From Plasmopara viticola (taxonomy: Eukaryota; Oomycota; Peronosporomycetes; Peronosporales; Peronosporaceae), in assembly GCA_001695595.3 (NCBI GenBank), contig MBPM02000135.1, positions 58,167-122,166 of the forward strand: a stretch of 64,000 nt of DNA, given 5' to 3'. The position numbers and the translations under genes were made by a program. Positions 25,620-38,217 of the stretch are shown here, one piece after another; position 1 is the stretch's first letter; each line of letters opens with the position of its first letter. Below the pieces are notes generated by a model. It was not told the origin of the DNA, ran no database searches, and worked only from the letters and a program-made list of their open reading frames with translations.

Positions 25620-27540
25620 ACAACGTCTCAGCGCTCCAACAGAACGATTAAACACTTTGTTGGAGCTCTATCGCATCTGTTCATGTCTAGAGCGATAGAA
25701 AGGACGTCTCTGTGGCTGTACAACGTCTCAGCGCTCCAACAGAATGATTTTACACTTCGTTGGGGCTCTTTTGCATCTGTGCATGTCTAGAGCGAAAGAA
25801 AGGACGTATCTTTGGCCATTCAACGTCTTCGCGCTCCAACAGAATGATTTTACACTTCGTTGGGGCTCTTTTGCATCTGTGCATGTCTAGTGCGAAAGAA
25901 AGGACGTATCTGTGGCCGTACAACGTCTCAGCGCTCCAACAGAATGATGAACACTACGTTGTGGCTTTATCGCATCTGTGCATGTCTAGAGCGATAGAAA
26001 GGACGTCTCCGTGGCTGTACAACGTCTCCGCGCTCCAACAGAATGATGAACACTTCGTTGTGGCTTTATCGCATCTGTGCATGTCTAGAGCGATAGAAAG
26101 GACGTCTCTGTGGCTGTACAACGTCTCAGCGCTCCAACAGAATGATTTTACACTTCGTTGGGGCTCTTTTGCATCTGTGCATGTCTAGAGCGAAAGAAAG
26201 GACGTATCTGTGGCCGTACAACGTCTCCGCGCTCCAACAGAATGATGAACACTTCGTTGTGGCTTTATCGCATCTGTGCATGTCTAGAGCGATAGAAAGG
26301 ACGTCTCTGTGGCTGTACAACGTCTCCGCGCTCCAACAGAATGATTTTACACTTCGTTGGGGCTCTTTTGCATCTGTGCATGTCTAGTGCGAAAGAAATG
26401 ACGTATCTTTGGCCGTACAACGTCTCAGCCCTCCAACAGAATGCTTTTACACTTCGTTGGAGCTCTATTGCATCTGTGCATGTCTAGTGCGAAAGAAAGG
26501 ACGTATCTGTCACCGTACAACGTCTCAGCGCTCCAACAGAACGATTAAACACTTTGTTGGAGCTCTATCGCATCTGTGCATGTCTAGAGCGATAGATAGG
26601 ACGTCTCTGTGGCTGTACAACGTCTCAGCGCTCCAACAGAATGATTTTACACTTCGTTGGGGCTCTTTCGCATCTGTGCATGTCTAGAACGAAAGAAAGG
26701 ACGTATCTTTGGCCATTCAAAGTCTCCGCGCTCCAACAGAATGATGAACACTTCGTTGTGGCTTTATCGCATCTGTGCATGTCTAGAGCGATAAAAAGGA
26801 CGTCTCTGTGGCTGTACAACGTCTCAGCGCTCCAACAGAATGATGAACACTTCGTTGGGGCGCTTTTGCATTTGTGCATGTCTAGAGCGATAGAAAGGCC
26901 GTATCTTTGGCCGTACAACGTCTCAGCGCTCCAACAGTATGATTAAATAGTTTGTTGGAGCTCTATTGCATCTGTGCATGTCTAGAGCGATAGCAAGGAC
27001 GTATTTGAGGCCGTACAACGTCTCAGCTCTCTAACAGAATGCTTTAACCATTCGTTGGAGCTCTTTGTCATCTGTGCATGTCTAGAGCGAAAGAAAGGAC
27101 GTATCTGAGACCGTACAACGTCTCAGCGCTCCAACAGAACGATTAAACACTTTGTTGGAGTTCTATTGCATCTGTGCATGTCTAGAGCGAAAGAAAGGAC
27201 GTATCTGTGACCGTACAACGTCTTAGCGCTCCAACAGAATGATTAAATACTTTGTTGGAGCTCTATTGCATCTGTGCATGTCTAGAGTGGCCGTACAACG
27301 TCTCAGCTCTCCAAGAGAATGATTATACACTTAGTCGTGGCTCTGTTTCTTCTGTCCATGCCTAGGGCGAAAGAAAGGACGGATCTGTGGCCGTACAACG
27401 CCTCAGTGCTTCAACTGATTGCTTGTACACTTCGTTGTGGCTCTATCGCATCTCTGCCTGTCTAGAGCGATAGAAAGGACGGATCTTCGACCGTACAACG
27501 TCTCAGCGCTCGAACAGAATGATTAACTACTTTGTTGGAG
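25620..27540. repeat. 7.69-kb-spaced segmental duplication, copy 1 (right part)
   Basis: This stretch matches about 33,314-35,234 at an offset of 7,694 bp. Shared landmarks in order are CCATTCAACGTCTTCGCG, CTAGTGCGAAAGAAATGACG, CTGTCACCG, CCATTCAAAGTC, CAGTATGATTAAATAG, CTCTCTAACAG, the 20-bp deletion TCTAGAGTGGCCG, CTTAGTCGTG and CAACTGATTGCTTG. The two copies diverge near 27,541 and 35,235. The segment between left and right parts has been replaced in one copy. Confidence 0.88.
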
Positions 27541-27604
27541 CTCTATTGCATCTGTGCATATCTAGAGCGATAGAAAGGACGTCTCTGTGGCCGTACAACT
27601 TCTC
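25930..27604. repeat. 1.67-kb higher-order repeat, copy 1
   Basis: Repeated at 27,605-29,270 at an offset of 1,674-1,675 bp, about 17 monomers less the shared 20-bp deletion and several 99-bp units. It holds GATGAACACTACG, GTCTAGTGCGAAAG, CTGTCACCG, CCATTCAAAGTC, CAGTATGATTAAATAG and TCTAGAGTGGCCG in that order. Confidence 0.88.
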
Positions 27605-29270
27605 AGCGCTCCAACAGAATGATGAACACTACGTTGTGGCTTTATCGCATCTGTGCATGTCTAGAGCGATAGAAAAGACGTCTCTGTGGCTGTACAACGT
27701 CTCCGCGCTCCAACAGAATGATGAACACTTCGTTGTGGCTTTATCGCATCTGTGCATGTCTAGAGCGATAGAAAGGACGTCTCTGTGCTGTACAACGTCT
27801 CAGCGCTCCAACAGAATGATTTTACACTTCGTTGGGGCTCTTTTGCATCTGTGCATGTCTAGAGCGAAAGAAAGGACGTATCTGTGGCCGTACAACGTCT
27901 CCGCGCTCCAACAGAATGATGAACACTTCGTTGTGGCTTTATCGCATCTGTGCATGTCTAGAGCGATAGAAAGGACGTCTCTGTGGCTGTACAACGTCTC
28001 CGCGCTCCAACAGAATGATTTTACACTTCGTTGGGGCTCTTTTGCATCTGTGCATGTCTAGTGCGAAAGAAATGACGTATCTTTGGCCGTACAGCGTCTC
28101 AGCCCTCCAACAGAATGCTTTTACACTTCGTTGGAGCTCTATTGCATCTGTGCATGTCTAGTGCGAAAGAAAGGACGTATCTGTCACCGTACAACGTCTC
28201 AGCGCTCCAACAGAACGATTAAACACTTTGTTGGAGCTCTATCGCATCTGTGCATGTCTAGAGCGATAGATAGGACGTCTCTGTGGCTGTACAACGTCTC
28301 AGCGCTCCAACAGAATGATTTTACACTTCGTTGGGGCTCTTTTGCATCTGTGCATGTCTAGAGCGAAAGAAAGGACGTATCTTTGGCCATTCAAAGTCTC
28401 CGCGCTCCAACAGAATGATGAACACTTCGTTGTGGCTTTATCGCATCTGTGCATGTCTAGAGCGAAAGAAAGGACGTATCTTTGGCCGTACAACGTCTCA
28501 GCGCTCCAACAGAATGATGAACACTTCGTTGGGGCTTTTGCATCTGTGCATGTCTAGAGCGATAGAAAGGCCGTATCTTTGGCCGTACAACGTCTCAGCG
28601 CTCCAACAGTATGATTAAATAGTTTGTTGGAGCTCTATTGCATCTGTGCATGTCTAGAGCGATAGCAAGGACGTATTTGAGGCCGTACAACGTCTCAGCT
28701 CTCTAACAGAATGCTTTAACCATTCGTTGGAGCTCTTTGTCATCTGTGCATGTCTAGAGCGAAAGAAAGGACGTATCTGAGACCGTACAACGTCTCAGCG
28801 CTCCAACAGAACGATTAAACACTTTGTTGGAGTTCTATTGCATCTGTGCATGTCTAGAGCGAAAGAAAGGACGTATCTGTGACCGTACAACGTCTTAGCG
28901 CTCCAACAGAATGATTAAATACTTTGTTGGAGCTCTATTGCATCTGTGCATGTCTAGAGTGGCCGTACAACGTCTCGGCTCTCCAAGAGAATGATTATAC
29001 ACTTAGTCGTGGCTCTGTTTCTTCTGTCCATTCCTAGGGCGAAAGAAAGGACGGATCTGTGGCCGTACAACGCCTCAGTGCTTATACTGATTGCTTGTAC
29101 ACTTCGTTGTGGCTCTATCGCATCTCTGCCTGTCTAGAGCGATAGAAAGGACGGATCTTTGACCGTACAACGTCTCAGCGCTCGAACAGAATGATTAACT
29201 ACTTTGTTGGAGCTTTATTGCATCTGTGCATGTCTAGAGCGATGGCAAGGACGTATTTGTGGCCGTAAAA
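27605..29270. repeat. 1.67-kb higher-order repeat, copy 2
   Basis: Tandem partner of 25,930-27,604. One base is missing at about 27,787 (TGTGCTG for TGTGGCTG). It differs from copy 1 near 28,451-28,500, where an AAAG-type unit replaces an ATAA-type unit. It also has CTTATACTGATTGC near 29,081 in place of CTTCAACTGATTGC. The later form is shared with the third copy. Confidence 0.87.
28953..28967. repeat. Monomer with 20-bp deletion (recurring marker)
   Basis: TCTAGAGTGGCCG lacks the usual 20 bases from CGATAGAAAGG to TATCTG. The same junction is found at 27,281, 28,953, 30,429 and 34,975, so one deletion event was spread by block duplication. The spacings of 1,672, 1,476 and 4,546 bp give the steps. 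Confidence 0.92.
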
Positions 29271-29669
29271 CATCTCAGCGCTCCAACAGAATGATTATCC
29301 ACTTCGTTGTGACTCTATCGCATCTTTGCATGTCTAGAGCGAAAGAAAGGACGTATCTGTGACCGTACAACGTCTCCGCGCTCCAACAGAATGATTAAAT
29401 ACTTTGTTGGAGCTCTATTGCATCTGTGCATGTCTAGAGCGAAAGAAAGGACGTATCTGTGGCTGTACAACGTCTCAGCGCTCCAACAGAATGATTTTAC
29501 ACTTCGTTGGGTTCTTTTGCATCTGTGCATGTCTAGAGCGAAAGAAAGGACGTATCTTTGGCCATTCAACGTCTCCGCGCTCCAACAGAATGATTAAATA
29601 GTTTGTTGTGGCTCTATCGCATCTCTGCCTGTCTAGAGCGATAGAAAGGACGGATCTTTGACCGTACAA

Positions 29670-30700
29670 CGTCTCAGCGCTCCAACAGAACGATTAAACA
29701 CTTTGTTGGAGCTCTATCGCATCTGTGCATGTCTAGAGCGATAGATAGGACGTCTCTGTGGCTGTACAACGTCTCAGCGCTCCAACAGAATGATTTTACA
29801 CTTCGTTGGGGCTCTTTTGCATCTGTGCATGTCTAGAGCGAAAGAAAGGACGTATCTTTGGCCATTCAAAGTCTCCGCGCTCCAACAGAATGATGAACAC
29901 TTCGTTGTGGCTTTATCGCATCTGTGCATGTCTAGAGCGATAAAAAGGACGTCTCTGTGGCTGTACAACGTCTCAGCGCTCCAACAGAATGATGAACACT
30001 TCGTTGGGGGCTTTTGCATCTGTGCATGTCTAGAGCGATAGAAAGGCCGTATCTTTGGCCGTACAACGTCTCAGCGCTCCAACAGTATGATTAATTAGTT
30101 TGTTGGAGCTCTATTGCATCTGTGCATGTCTAGAGCGATAGCAAGGACGTATTTGAGGCCGTACAACGTCTCAGCTCTCTAACAGAATGCTTTAACCATT
30201 CGTTGGAGCTCTTTGTCATCTGTGCATGTCTAGAGCGAAAGAAAGGACGTATCTGAGACCGTACAACGTCTCAGCGCTCCAACAGAACGATTAAACACTT
30301 TGTTGGAGTTCTATTGCATCTGTGCATGTCTAGAGCGAAAGAAAGGACGTATCTGTGACCGTACAACGTCTTAGCGCTCCAACAGAATGATTAAATACTT
30401 TGTTGGAGCTCTATTGCATCTGTGCATGTCTAGAGTGGCCGTACAACGTCTCGGCTCTCCAAGAGAATGATTATACACTTAGTCGTGGCTCTGTTTCTTC
30501 TGTCCATTCCTAGGGCGAAAGAAAGGACGGATCTGTGGCCGTACAACGCCTCAGTGCTTATACTGATTGCTTGTACACTTCGTTGTGGCTCTATCGCATC
30601 TCTGCCTGTCTAGAGCGATAGAAAGGACGGATCTTTGACCGTACAACGTCTCAGCGCTCGAACAGAATGATTAACTACTTTGTTGGAGCTTTATTGCATC
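29670..30700. repeat. Higher-order repeat, copy 3 (offset 1,475 bp)
   Basis: Matches about 28,200-29,225 at an offset of 1,475-1,476 bp with the same order of markers, including the CCATTCAAAGTC unit, the 20-bp deletion and CTTATACTGATTGC. It is followed by a 100-bp tandem pair at about 30,640-30,840 (GGATCTTTGACCG, GCTCGAACAGAATGATTAA in both). Confidence 0.85.
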
Positions 30701-31561
30701 TGTGCATGTCTAGAGCGATAGAAAGGACGGATCTTTGACCGTACAACGTCTCAGCGCTCGAACAGAATGATTAAATACTTTGTTGGAGCTTTATTGCATC
30801 TGTGCATGTCTAGAGCGATGGCAAGGACGTATTTGTGGCCGTACAACGTCTCCGCGCTCCAACAGAATGATGAACACTTCGTTGTGGCTTTATCGCATCT
30901 GTGCATGTCTAGAGCGATAGAAAGGACGTCTCTGTGGCTGTACAACGTCTCAGCGCTCCAACAGAATGATTTTACACTTCGTTGGGGCTCTTTTGCATCT
31001 GTGCATGTCTAGAGCGAAAGAAAGGACGTATCTGTGGCCGTACAACGTCTCCGCGCTCCAACAGAATGATGAATACTTCGTTGTGGCTTTATCGCATCTG
31101 TGCATGTCTAGAGCGATAGAAAGGACGTATCTGTGGCTGTACAACGTCTCCGCGCTCCAACAGAATGATTTTACACTTCGTTGGGGCTCTTTTGCATCTG
31201 TGCATGTCTAGAGCGATAGAAAGGCCGTATCTTTGGCCGTACAACGTCTCAGCGCTCCAACTGTATGATTAAATAGTTTGTTGGAGCTCTATTGCATCTG
31301 TGCATGTCTAGAGCGATAGCAAGGACGTATTTGTGGCCGTACAACGTCTCAGCTCTCTAACAGAATGCTTTAACCATTCGTTGGAGCTCTTTGTCATCTG
31401 TGCATGTCTAGAGCGATAGAAAGGAAGTATCTGAGACCGTAAAACGTCTCAGCGCTCCAACAGAACGATTAAACACTTTGTTGGAGTTCTATTGCATCTG
31501 TGCATGTCTAGAGCGAAAGAAAGGACGTATCTGTGACCGTACAACGTCTTAGCGCTCCAAC

Positions 31562-33122
31562 AGAATGATTTTACACTTTGTTGGGGCTCTTTTGCATCTG
31601 TGCATGCTTGGAGCGAAAGAAGGAACGTATTTGTGGCCCTACAACGGTTCAGCGCTCCAACAGAATGCTTATACACTTCGTTGTGGCTTTATTGCATCTT
31701 TGCATGTCTAGAGCGATAGAAAGGTCGTCTCTGTGGCCGTACAACTTCTCAGCGCTCCAACAGAATGATGAACACTTCGTTGTGGCTCTATCGATACTGT
31801 GCTTGTCTAGAGCGATAGAAAGGACGTATTTGTGACCGTACAACATCTCAGCGCTCCAACAGAATGATTTTACACTTCGTTGGGGCTCTTTTGCATCTGT
31901 GCATGTCTAGAGCGAAAGAAAGGACGTATCTTTGGCCGTAAAACGTCTCAGCGCTCAAACGGAATGACTATACACTTCGTTGTGGCTCTATTGCATCTGT
32001 GCATGTCTAGAGCGATAGAAAGGACGTATCTGTGACCGCACAACGTCTCAGTGCTCCAACAGAATTATTGTTCACTTCGTTGGAGCTATTTTGCATCTGT
32101 GCATGTCTAGAGCAAATGAAAGGACGCACTCCAACAGAATGATTATACACTTCGTTGTTGCTCTTTTGCGTCTGTGCATGCTTAGAGCGATAGAAAGGAC
32201 GTATCTTTGGCCGTACAACGTCTCAGCGCTCCAACAGATAGATTATACACTTCGTTGGAGCTCTTTTTCATCTGTGCATGTATAGAGCAAAAGAAAGGAC
32301 ACATCATTGGCCGTACAACGTCTCAGCACTCCAACAGAATGATTATACACTTCGTTGTTGCTCTTTTGCATCTGTGCATGCTTAGAGCGAAAAAAAGGAC
32401 GTATTTGTGGCCGTACAACGTCTCAGCGCTCCAACAGAATGATTAAACACTTCGTTGTGGCTCTATTGCATCTGTGCATGTCTAAAGCGATAGAAAGGAC
32501 GTCTCTGTGGCCGTACAACTTCTCAGCGCTCCAACAGAATGATGAACACTTCGTTGTGGCTCTATCGCATCTGTGCATGTCTAGAGCGATTGAAAGGACG
32601 TATCGTTGGCCGTACAACGTCTCAGCGCTCCAACAGAATGATTATACAATTCGTTGTTGCTCTTTTGCATCTGTGCATGCTTAGAGCGAGAGCAAGAACG
32701 TATTTGTGGCCGTATAACGTCTCAGCGCTCCAACAGAATGCTTATACACTTCGTTGTGGCTCTATTGCATCTGTGCATGTCTAAAGCGATAGAAAGGACG
32801 TCTCTGTGGCCGTACAACTTCTCAGCGCTCCAACAGAATGATGAACACTTCGTTGTGGCTCTTTCGCATCTGTGCATGTCTAGAGCGATAGAAAGGACGT
32901 ATCGTTGGCCGTACAACGTCTTAGCGCTCCAACAGAATGATTATACAATTCGTTGTTGCATCTTTTGCATCTGTGCAGGCTTAGAGCGAAAGAAAGAACG
33001 TATATGTGGCCGTACAACGTCTCCGCCCTCCAACAGAATGCTTTTACACTTCGTTGGGGCTCTATCGCATCTGTGCATGTCTAGAGCGATAGAAAGGACG
33101 TCTCTGTGGCTGTACAACGTCT
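31562..33122. repeat. 7.69-kb-spaced segmental duplication, copy 2 (left part)
   Basis: Partner of 23,870-25,430, with the shared 25-bp deletion at about 32,125. After 33,122 it switches to sequence matching 26,323 onward (offset 6,798 bp) and then rejoins the 7,694-bp register. This gives a mosaic boundary inside the duplicated region. Confidence 0.9.
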
Positions 33123-34050
33123 CCGCGCTCCAACAGAATGATTTTACACTTCGTTGGGGCTCTTTTGCATCTGTGCATGTCTAGTGCGAAAGAAATGACG
33201 TATCTTTGGCCGTACAACGTCTCAGCCCTCCAACAGAATGCTTTTACACTTCGTTGGAGCTCTATTGCATCTGTGCATGTCTAGTGCGAAAGAAAGGACG
33301 TATCTGTCACCGTACAACGTCTCAGCGCTCCAACAGAACGATTAAACACTTTGTTGGAGCATTATCGCATCTGTGCATGTCTAGAGCGATAGAAAGGACG
33401 TCTCTGTGGCTGTACAACGTCTCAGCGCTCCAACAGAATGATTTTACACTTCGTTGGGGATCTTTTGCATCTGTGCATGTCTAGAGCGAAAGAAAGGACG
33501 TATCTTTGGCCATTCAACGTCTTCGCGCTCCAACAGAATGATTTTACACTTCGTCGGGGCTCTTTTGCATCTGTGCATGTCTAGTGCGAAAGAAAGGACG
33601 TATCTGTGGCCGTACAACGTCTCAGCGCTCCAACAGAATGATGAACACTACGTTGTGGCTTTATCGCATCTGTGCATGTCTAGAGCGATAGAAAGGACGT
33701 CTGCGTGGCTGTACAACGTCTCCGCGCTCCAACAGAATGATGAACACTTCGTTGTGGCTTTATCGCATCTGTGCATGTCTAGAGCGATAGAAAGGACGTC
33801 TCTGTGGCTGTACAACGTCTCAGCGCTCTAACAGAATGATTTTACACTTCGTTGGGGCTCTTTTGCATCTGTGCATGTCTAGAGCGAAAGAAAGGACGTA
33901 TCTGTGGCCGTACAACGTCTCCGCGCTCCAACAGAATGATGAACACTTCGTTGTGGCTTTATCGCATCTGTGCATGTCTAGAGCGATAGAAAGGACGTCT
34001 CTGTGGCTGTACAACGTCTCCGCGCTCCAACAGAATGATTTTACACTTCG
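33021..34050. repeat. 2.57-kb-spaced duplication, copy 1
   Basis: Matches 35,595-36,624 at an offset of 2,574 bp. The shared markers are CTCCGCCCTCC, GTTGGAGCATTATCG, GTTGGGGATCTTTTGC, CCATTCAACGTCTTCGCG and GGACGTCTGCGTGG. The 101-bp difference from the 2,675-bp offset just upstream (32,720-32,920 against 35,395-35,595) marks loss of one monomer. Confidence 0.88.
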
Positions 34051-35234
34051 TTGGGGCTCTTTTGCATCTGTGCATGTCTAGTGCGAAAGAAATGACGTAT
34101 CTTTGGCCGTACAACGTCTCAGCCCTCCAACAGAATGCTTTTACACTTCGTTGGAGCTCTATTGCATCTGTGCATGTCTAGTGCGGAAGAAAGGACGTAT
34201 CTGTCACCGTACAACGTCTCAGCGCTCCAACAGAACGATTAAACACTTTGTTGGAGCTCTATCGCATCTGTGCATGTCTAGAGCGATAGATAGGACGTCT
34301 CTGTGGCTGTACAACGTCTCAGCGCTCCAACAGAATGATTTTACACTTCGTTGGGGCTCTTTTGCATCTGTGCATGTCTAGAGCGAAAGAAAGGACGTAT
34401 CTTTGGCCATTCAAAGTCTCCGCGCTCCAACAGAATGATAAACACTTCGTTGTGGCTTTATCGCATCTGTGCATGTCTAGAGCGATAAAAAGGACGTCTC
34501 TGTGGCTGTACAACGTCTCAGCGCTCCAACAGAATGATGAACACTTCGTTGGGGCGCTTTTGCATCTGTGCATGTCTAGAGCGATAGAAAGGCCGTATCT
34601 TTGGCCGTACAACGTCTCAGCGCTCCAACAGTATGATTAAATAGTTTGTTGGAGCTCTATTGCATCTGTGCATGTCTAGAGCGATAGCAAGGACGTATTT
34701 GTGGCCGTACAACGTCTCAGCTCTCTAACAGAATGCTTTAACCATTCGTTGGAGCTCTTTGTCATCTGTGCATGTCTAGAGCGAAAGAAAGGACGTATCT
34801 GAGACCGTACAACGTCTCAGCGCTCCAACAGAACGATTAAACACTTTGTTGGAGTTCTATTGCATCTGTGCATGTCTAGAGCGAAAGAAAGGACGTATCT
34901 GTGACCGTACAACGTCTTAGCGCTCCAACAGAATGATTAAATACTTTGTTGGAGCTCTATTGCATCTGTGCATGTCTAGAGTGGCCGTACAACGTCTCAG
35001 CTCTCCAAGAGAATGATTATACACTTAGTCGTGTCTCTGTTTCTTCTGTCCATGCCTAGGGCGAAAGAAAGGACGGATCTGTGGCCGTACAACGCCTCAG
35101 TGCTTCAACTGATTGCTTGTACACTTCGTTGTGGCTCTATCGCATCTCTGCCTGTCTAGAGCGATAGAAAGGACGGATCTTTGACCGTACAACGTCTCAG
35201 CGCTCGAACAGAATGATTAACTACTTTGTTGGAG
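33314..35234. repeat. 7.69-kb-spaced segmental duplication, copy 2 (right part)
   Basis: Partner of 25,620-27,540 at an offset of 7,694 bp. It carries the 20-bp deletion at 34,975. Its right end continues with GATGGCAAGGACG, GTAAAACATC and TTATCCACTTCG units that match 29,230-29,350 rather than copy 1, a further recombination boundary. Confidence 0.88.
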
Positions 35235-35594
35235 TTTTATTGCATCTGTGCATGTCTAGAGCGATGGCAAGGACGTATTTAAGGCCGTAAAACATCTCAG
35301 CGCTCCAACAGAATGATTATCCACTTCGTTGTGACTCTATCGCATCTTTGCATGTCTAGAGCGAAAGAAAGGACGTATCTGTGGCCGTATAACGTCTCAG
35401 CGCTCCAACAGAAGGCTTATACACTTCGTTGTGGCTCTATTGCATCTGTGCATGTCTAAAGCGATAGAAAGGACGTCTCTGTGGCCGTACAACTTCTCAG
35501 CGCTCCAACAGAATGATGAACACTTCGTTGTGGCTCTTTCGCATCTGTGCATGTCTAGAGCGATAGAAAGGACGTATCGTTGGCCGTACAACGT

Positions 35595-36624
35595 CTCCGC
35601 CCTCCAACAGAATGCTTTTACACTTCGTTGGGGCTCTATCGCATCTGTGCATGTCTAGAGCGATAGAAAGGACGTCTCTGTGGCTGTACAACGTCTCCGC
35701 GCTCCAACAGAATGATTTTACACTTCGTTGGGGCTCTTTTGCATCTGTGCATGTCTAGTGCGAAAGAAATGACGTATCTTTGGCCGTACAACGTCTCAGC
35801 CCTCCAACAGAATGCTTTTACACTTCGTTGGAGCTCTATTGCATCTGTGCATGTCTAGTGCGAAAGAAAGGACGTATCTGTCACCGTACAACGTCTCAGC
35901 GCTCCAACAGAACGATTAAACACTTTGTTGGAGCATTATCGCATCTGTGCATGTCTAGAGCGATAGAAAGGACGTCTCTGTGGCTGTACAACGTCTCAGC
36001 GCTCCAACAGAATGATTTTACACTTCGTTGGGGATCTTTTGCATCTGTGCATGTCTAGAGCGAAAGAAAGGACGTATCTTTGGCCATTCAACGTCTTCGC
36101 GCTCCAACAGAATGATTTTACACTTCGTTGGGGCTCTTTTGCATCTGTGCATGTCTAGTGCGAAAGAAAGGACGTATCTGTGGCCGTACAACGTCTCAGC
36201 GCTCCAACAGAATGATGAACACTACGTTGTGGCTTTATCGCATCTGTGCATGTCTAGAGCGATAGAAAGGACGTCTGCGTGGCTGTACAACGTCTCCGCG
36301 CTCCAACAGAATGATGAACACTTCGTTGTGGCTTTATCGCATCTGTGCATGTCTAGAGCGATATAAAGGACGTCTCTGTGGCTGTACAACGTCTCAGCGC
36401 TCTAACAGAATGATTTTACACTTCGTTGGGGCTCTTTTGCATCTGTGCATGTCTAGAGCGAAAGAAAGGACGTATCTGTGGCCGTACAACGTCTCCGCGC
36501 TCCAACAGAATGATGAACACTTCGTTGTGGCTTTATCGCATCTGTGCATGTCTAGAGCGATAGAAAGGACGTCTCTGTGGCTGTACAACGTCTCCGCGCT
36601 CCAACAGAATGATTTTACACTTCG
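35595..36624. repeat. 2.57-kb-spaced duplication, copy 2
   Basis: Partner of 33,021-34,050. It carries GATATAAAGG where copy 1 has GATAGAAAGG. It is followed by an additional three-monomer stretch (offset grows from 2,574 to 2,872 bp), so a 298-bp piece was duplicated at about 36,400-36,950. Confidence 0.87.
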
Positions 36625-37259
36625 TTGGGCTCTTTTGCATCTGTGCATGTCTAGTGCGAAAGAAATGACGTATCTTTGGCCGTACAACGTCTCAGCGCTC
36701 CAACAGAATGATTTTACACTTCGTTGGGGCTCTTTTGCATCTGTGCATGTCTAGAGCGAAAGAAAGGACGTATCTGTGGCCGTACAACGTCTCCGCGCTC
36801 CAACAGAATGATGAACACTTCGTTGTGGCTTTATCGCATCTGTGCATGTCTAGAGCGATAGAAAGGACGTCTCTGTGGCTGTACAACGTCTCCGCGCTCC
36901 AACAGAATGATTTTACACTTCGTTGGGGCTCTTTTGCATCTGTGCATGTCTAGTGCGAAAGAAATGACGTATCTTTGGCCGTACAACGTCTCAGCCCTCC
37001 AACAGAATGCTTTTACACTTCGTTGGAGCTCTATTGCATCTGTGCATGTCTAGTGCGAAAGAAAGGACGTATCTGTCACCGTACAACGTCTCAGCGCTCC
37101 AACAGAACGATTAAACACTTTGTTGGAGCTCTATCGCATCTGTGCATGTCTAGAGCGATAAAAAGGACGTCTCTGTGGCTGTACAACGTCTCAGCGCTCC
37201 AACAGAATGATTTTACACTTCGTTGGGGCTCTTTTGCATCTGTGCATGTCTAGAGCGAA

Positions 37260-38200
37260 AGAAAGGACGAATCTTTGACCGTACAACGTCTCAGCGCTCG
37301 AATAGAATGATTAACTACTTTGTTGGAGCTTTATTGCATCTGTGCATGTCTAGAGCGATGGCAAGGACGTATTTGTGGCCGTAAAACATCTCAGCGCTCC
37401 AACAGAATGATTATCCACTTCGTTGTGACTCTATCGCATCTGTGCATGTCTAGAGCGATAGAAAGGCCGTATCTTTGGCCGTACAACGTCTCAGCCCTCC
37501 AACAGAATGCTTTTACACTTCGTTGGAGCTCTATTGCATCTGTGCATGTCTAGTGCGAAAGAAAGGACGTATCTGTCACCGTACAACGTCTCAGCGCTCC
37601 ATCAGAACGATTAAACACTTTGTTGGAGCTCTATCGCATCTGTGCATGTCTAGAGCGATAGATAGGACGTCTCTGTGGCTGTACAACGTCTCAGCGCTCC
37701 AACAGAATGATTTTACACTTCGTTGGGGCTCTTTTGCATCTGTGCATGTCTAGAGCGAAAGAAAGGACGTATCTTTGGCCATTCAACGTCTCCGCGCTCC
37801 AACAGAATGATGAACACTTCGTTGTGGCTTTATCGCATCTGTGCATGTCTAGAGCGATAAAAAGGACGTCTCTGTGGCTGTACAACGTCTCAGCGCTCCA
37901 ACAGAATGATGAACACTTCGTTGGGGCGCTTTTGCATCTGTGCATGTCTAGAGCGATAGAAAGGCCGTATCTTTGGCCGTACAACGTCTCAGCGCTCCAA
38001 CAGTATGTATAAATAGTTTGTTGGAGCTCTATTGCATCTGTGCATGTCTAGAGCGATAGCAAGGACGTATTTGTGGCCGGACAACGTCTCAGCTCTCTAA
38101 CAGAATGCTTTAACCATTCGTTGGAGCTCTTTGTCATCTGTGCATGTCTAGAGCGAAAGAAAGGACGTATCTGAGACCGTACAACGTCTCAGCGCTCCAA
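37260..38200. repeat. Mosaic of blocks from the 26-35 kb region
   Basis: A GATGGCAAGG/GTAAAACATC/TTATCCAC module (about 37,280-37,440) joins a CTGTCACCG to CAGTATGTATAAATAG block that matches 34,100-34,700 at an offset of 3,372 bp. The block order differs from the upstream copies, so new junctions were made by exchange between misaligned monomers. Confidence 0.8.
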
Positions 38201-38217
38201 CAGAACGATTAAACACT

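Noticed and set aside
24962..25651. Longest open frame (229 residues, + strand) as a protein-coding gene
   Set aside because: It is only satellite monomers, several of them 99 bp long so that the frame persists. It lacks a recognisable domain, and it is broken in the related copy at 32,654 by different unit lengths. The same peptide words occur all over the window in every frame.
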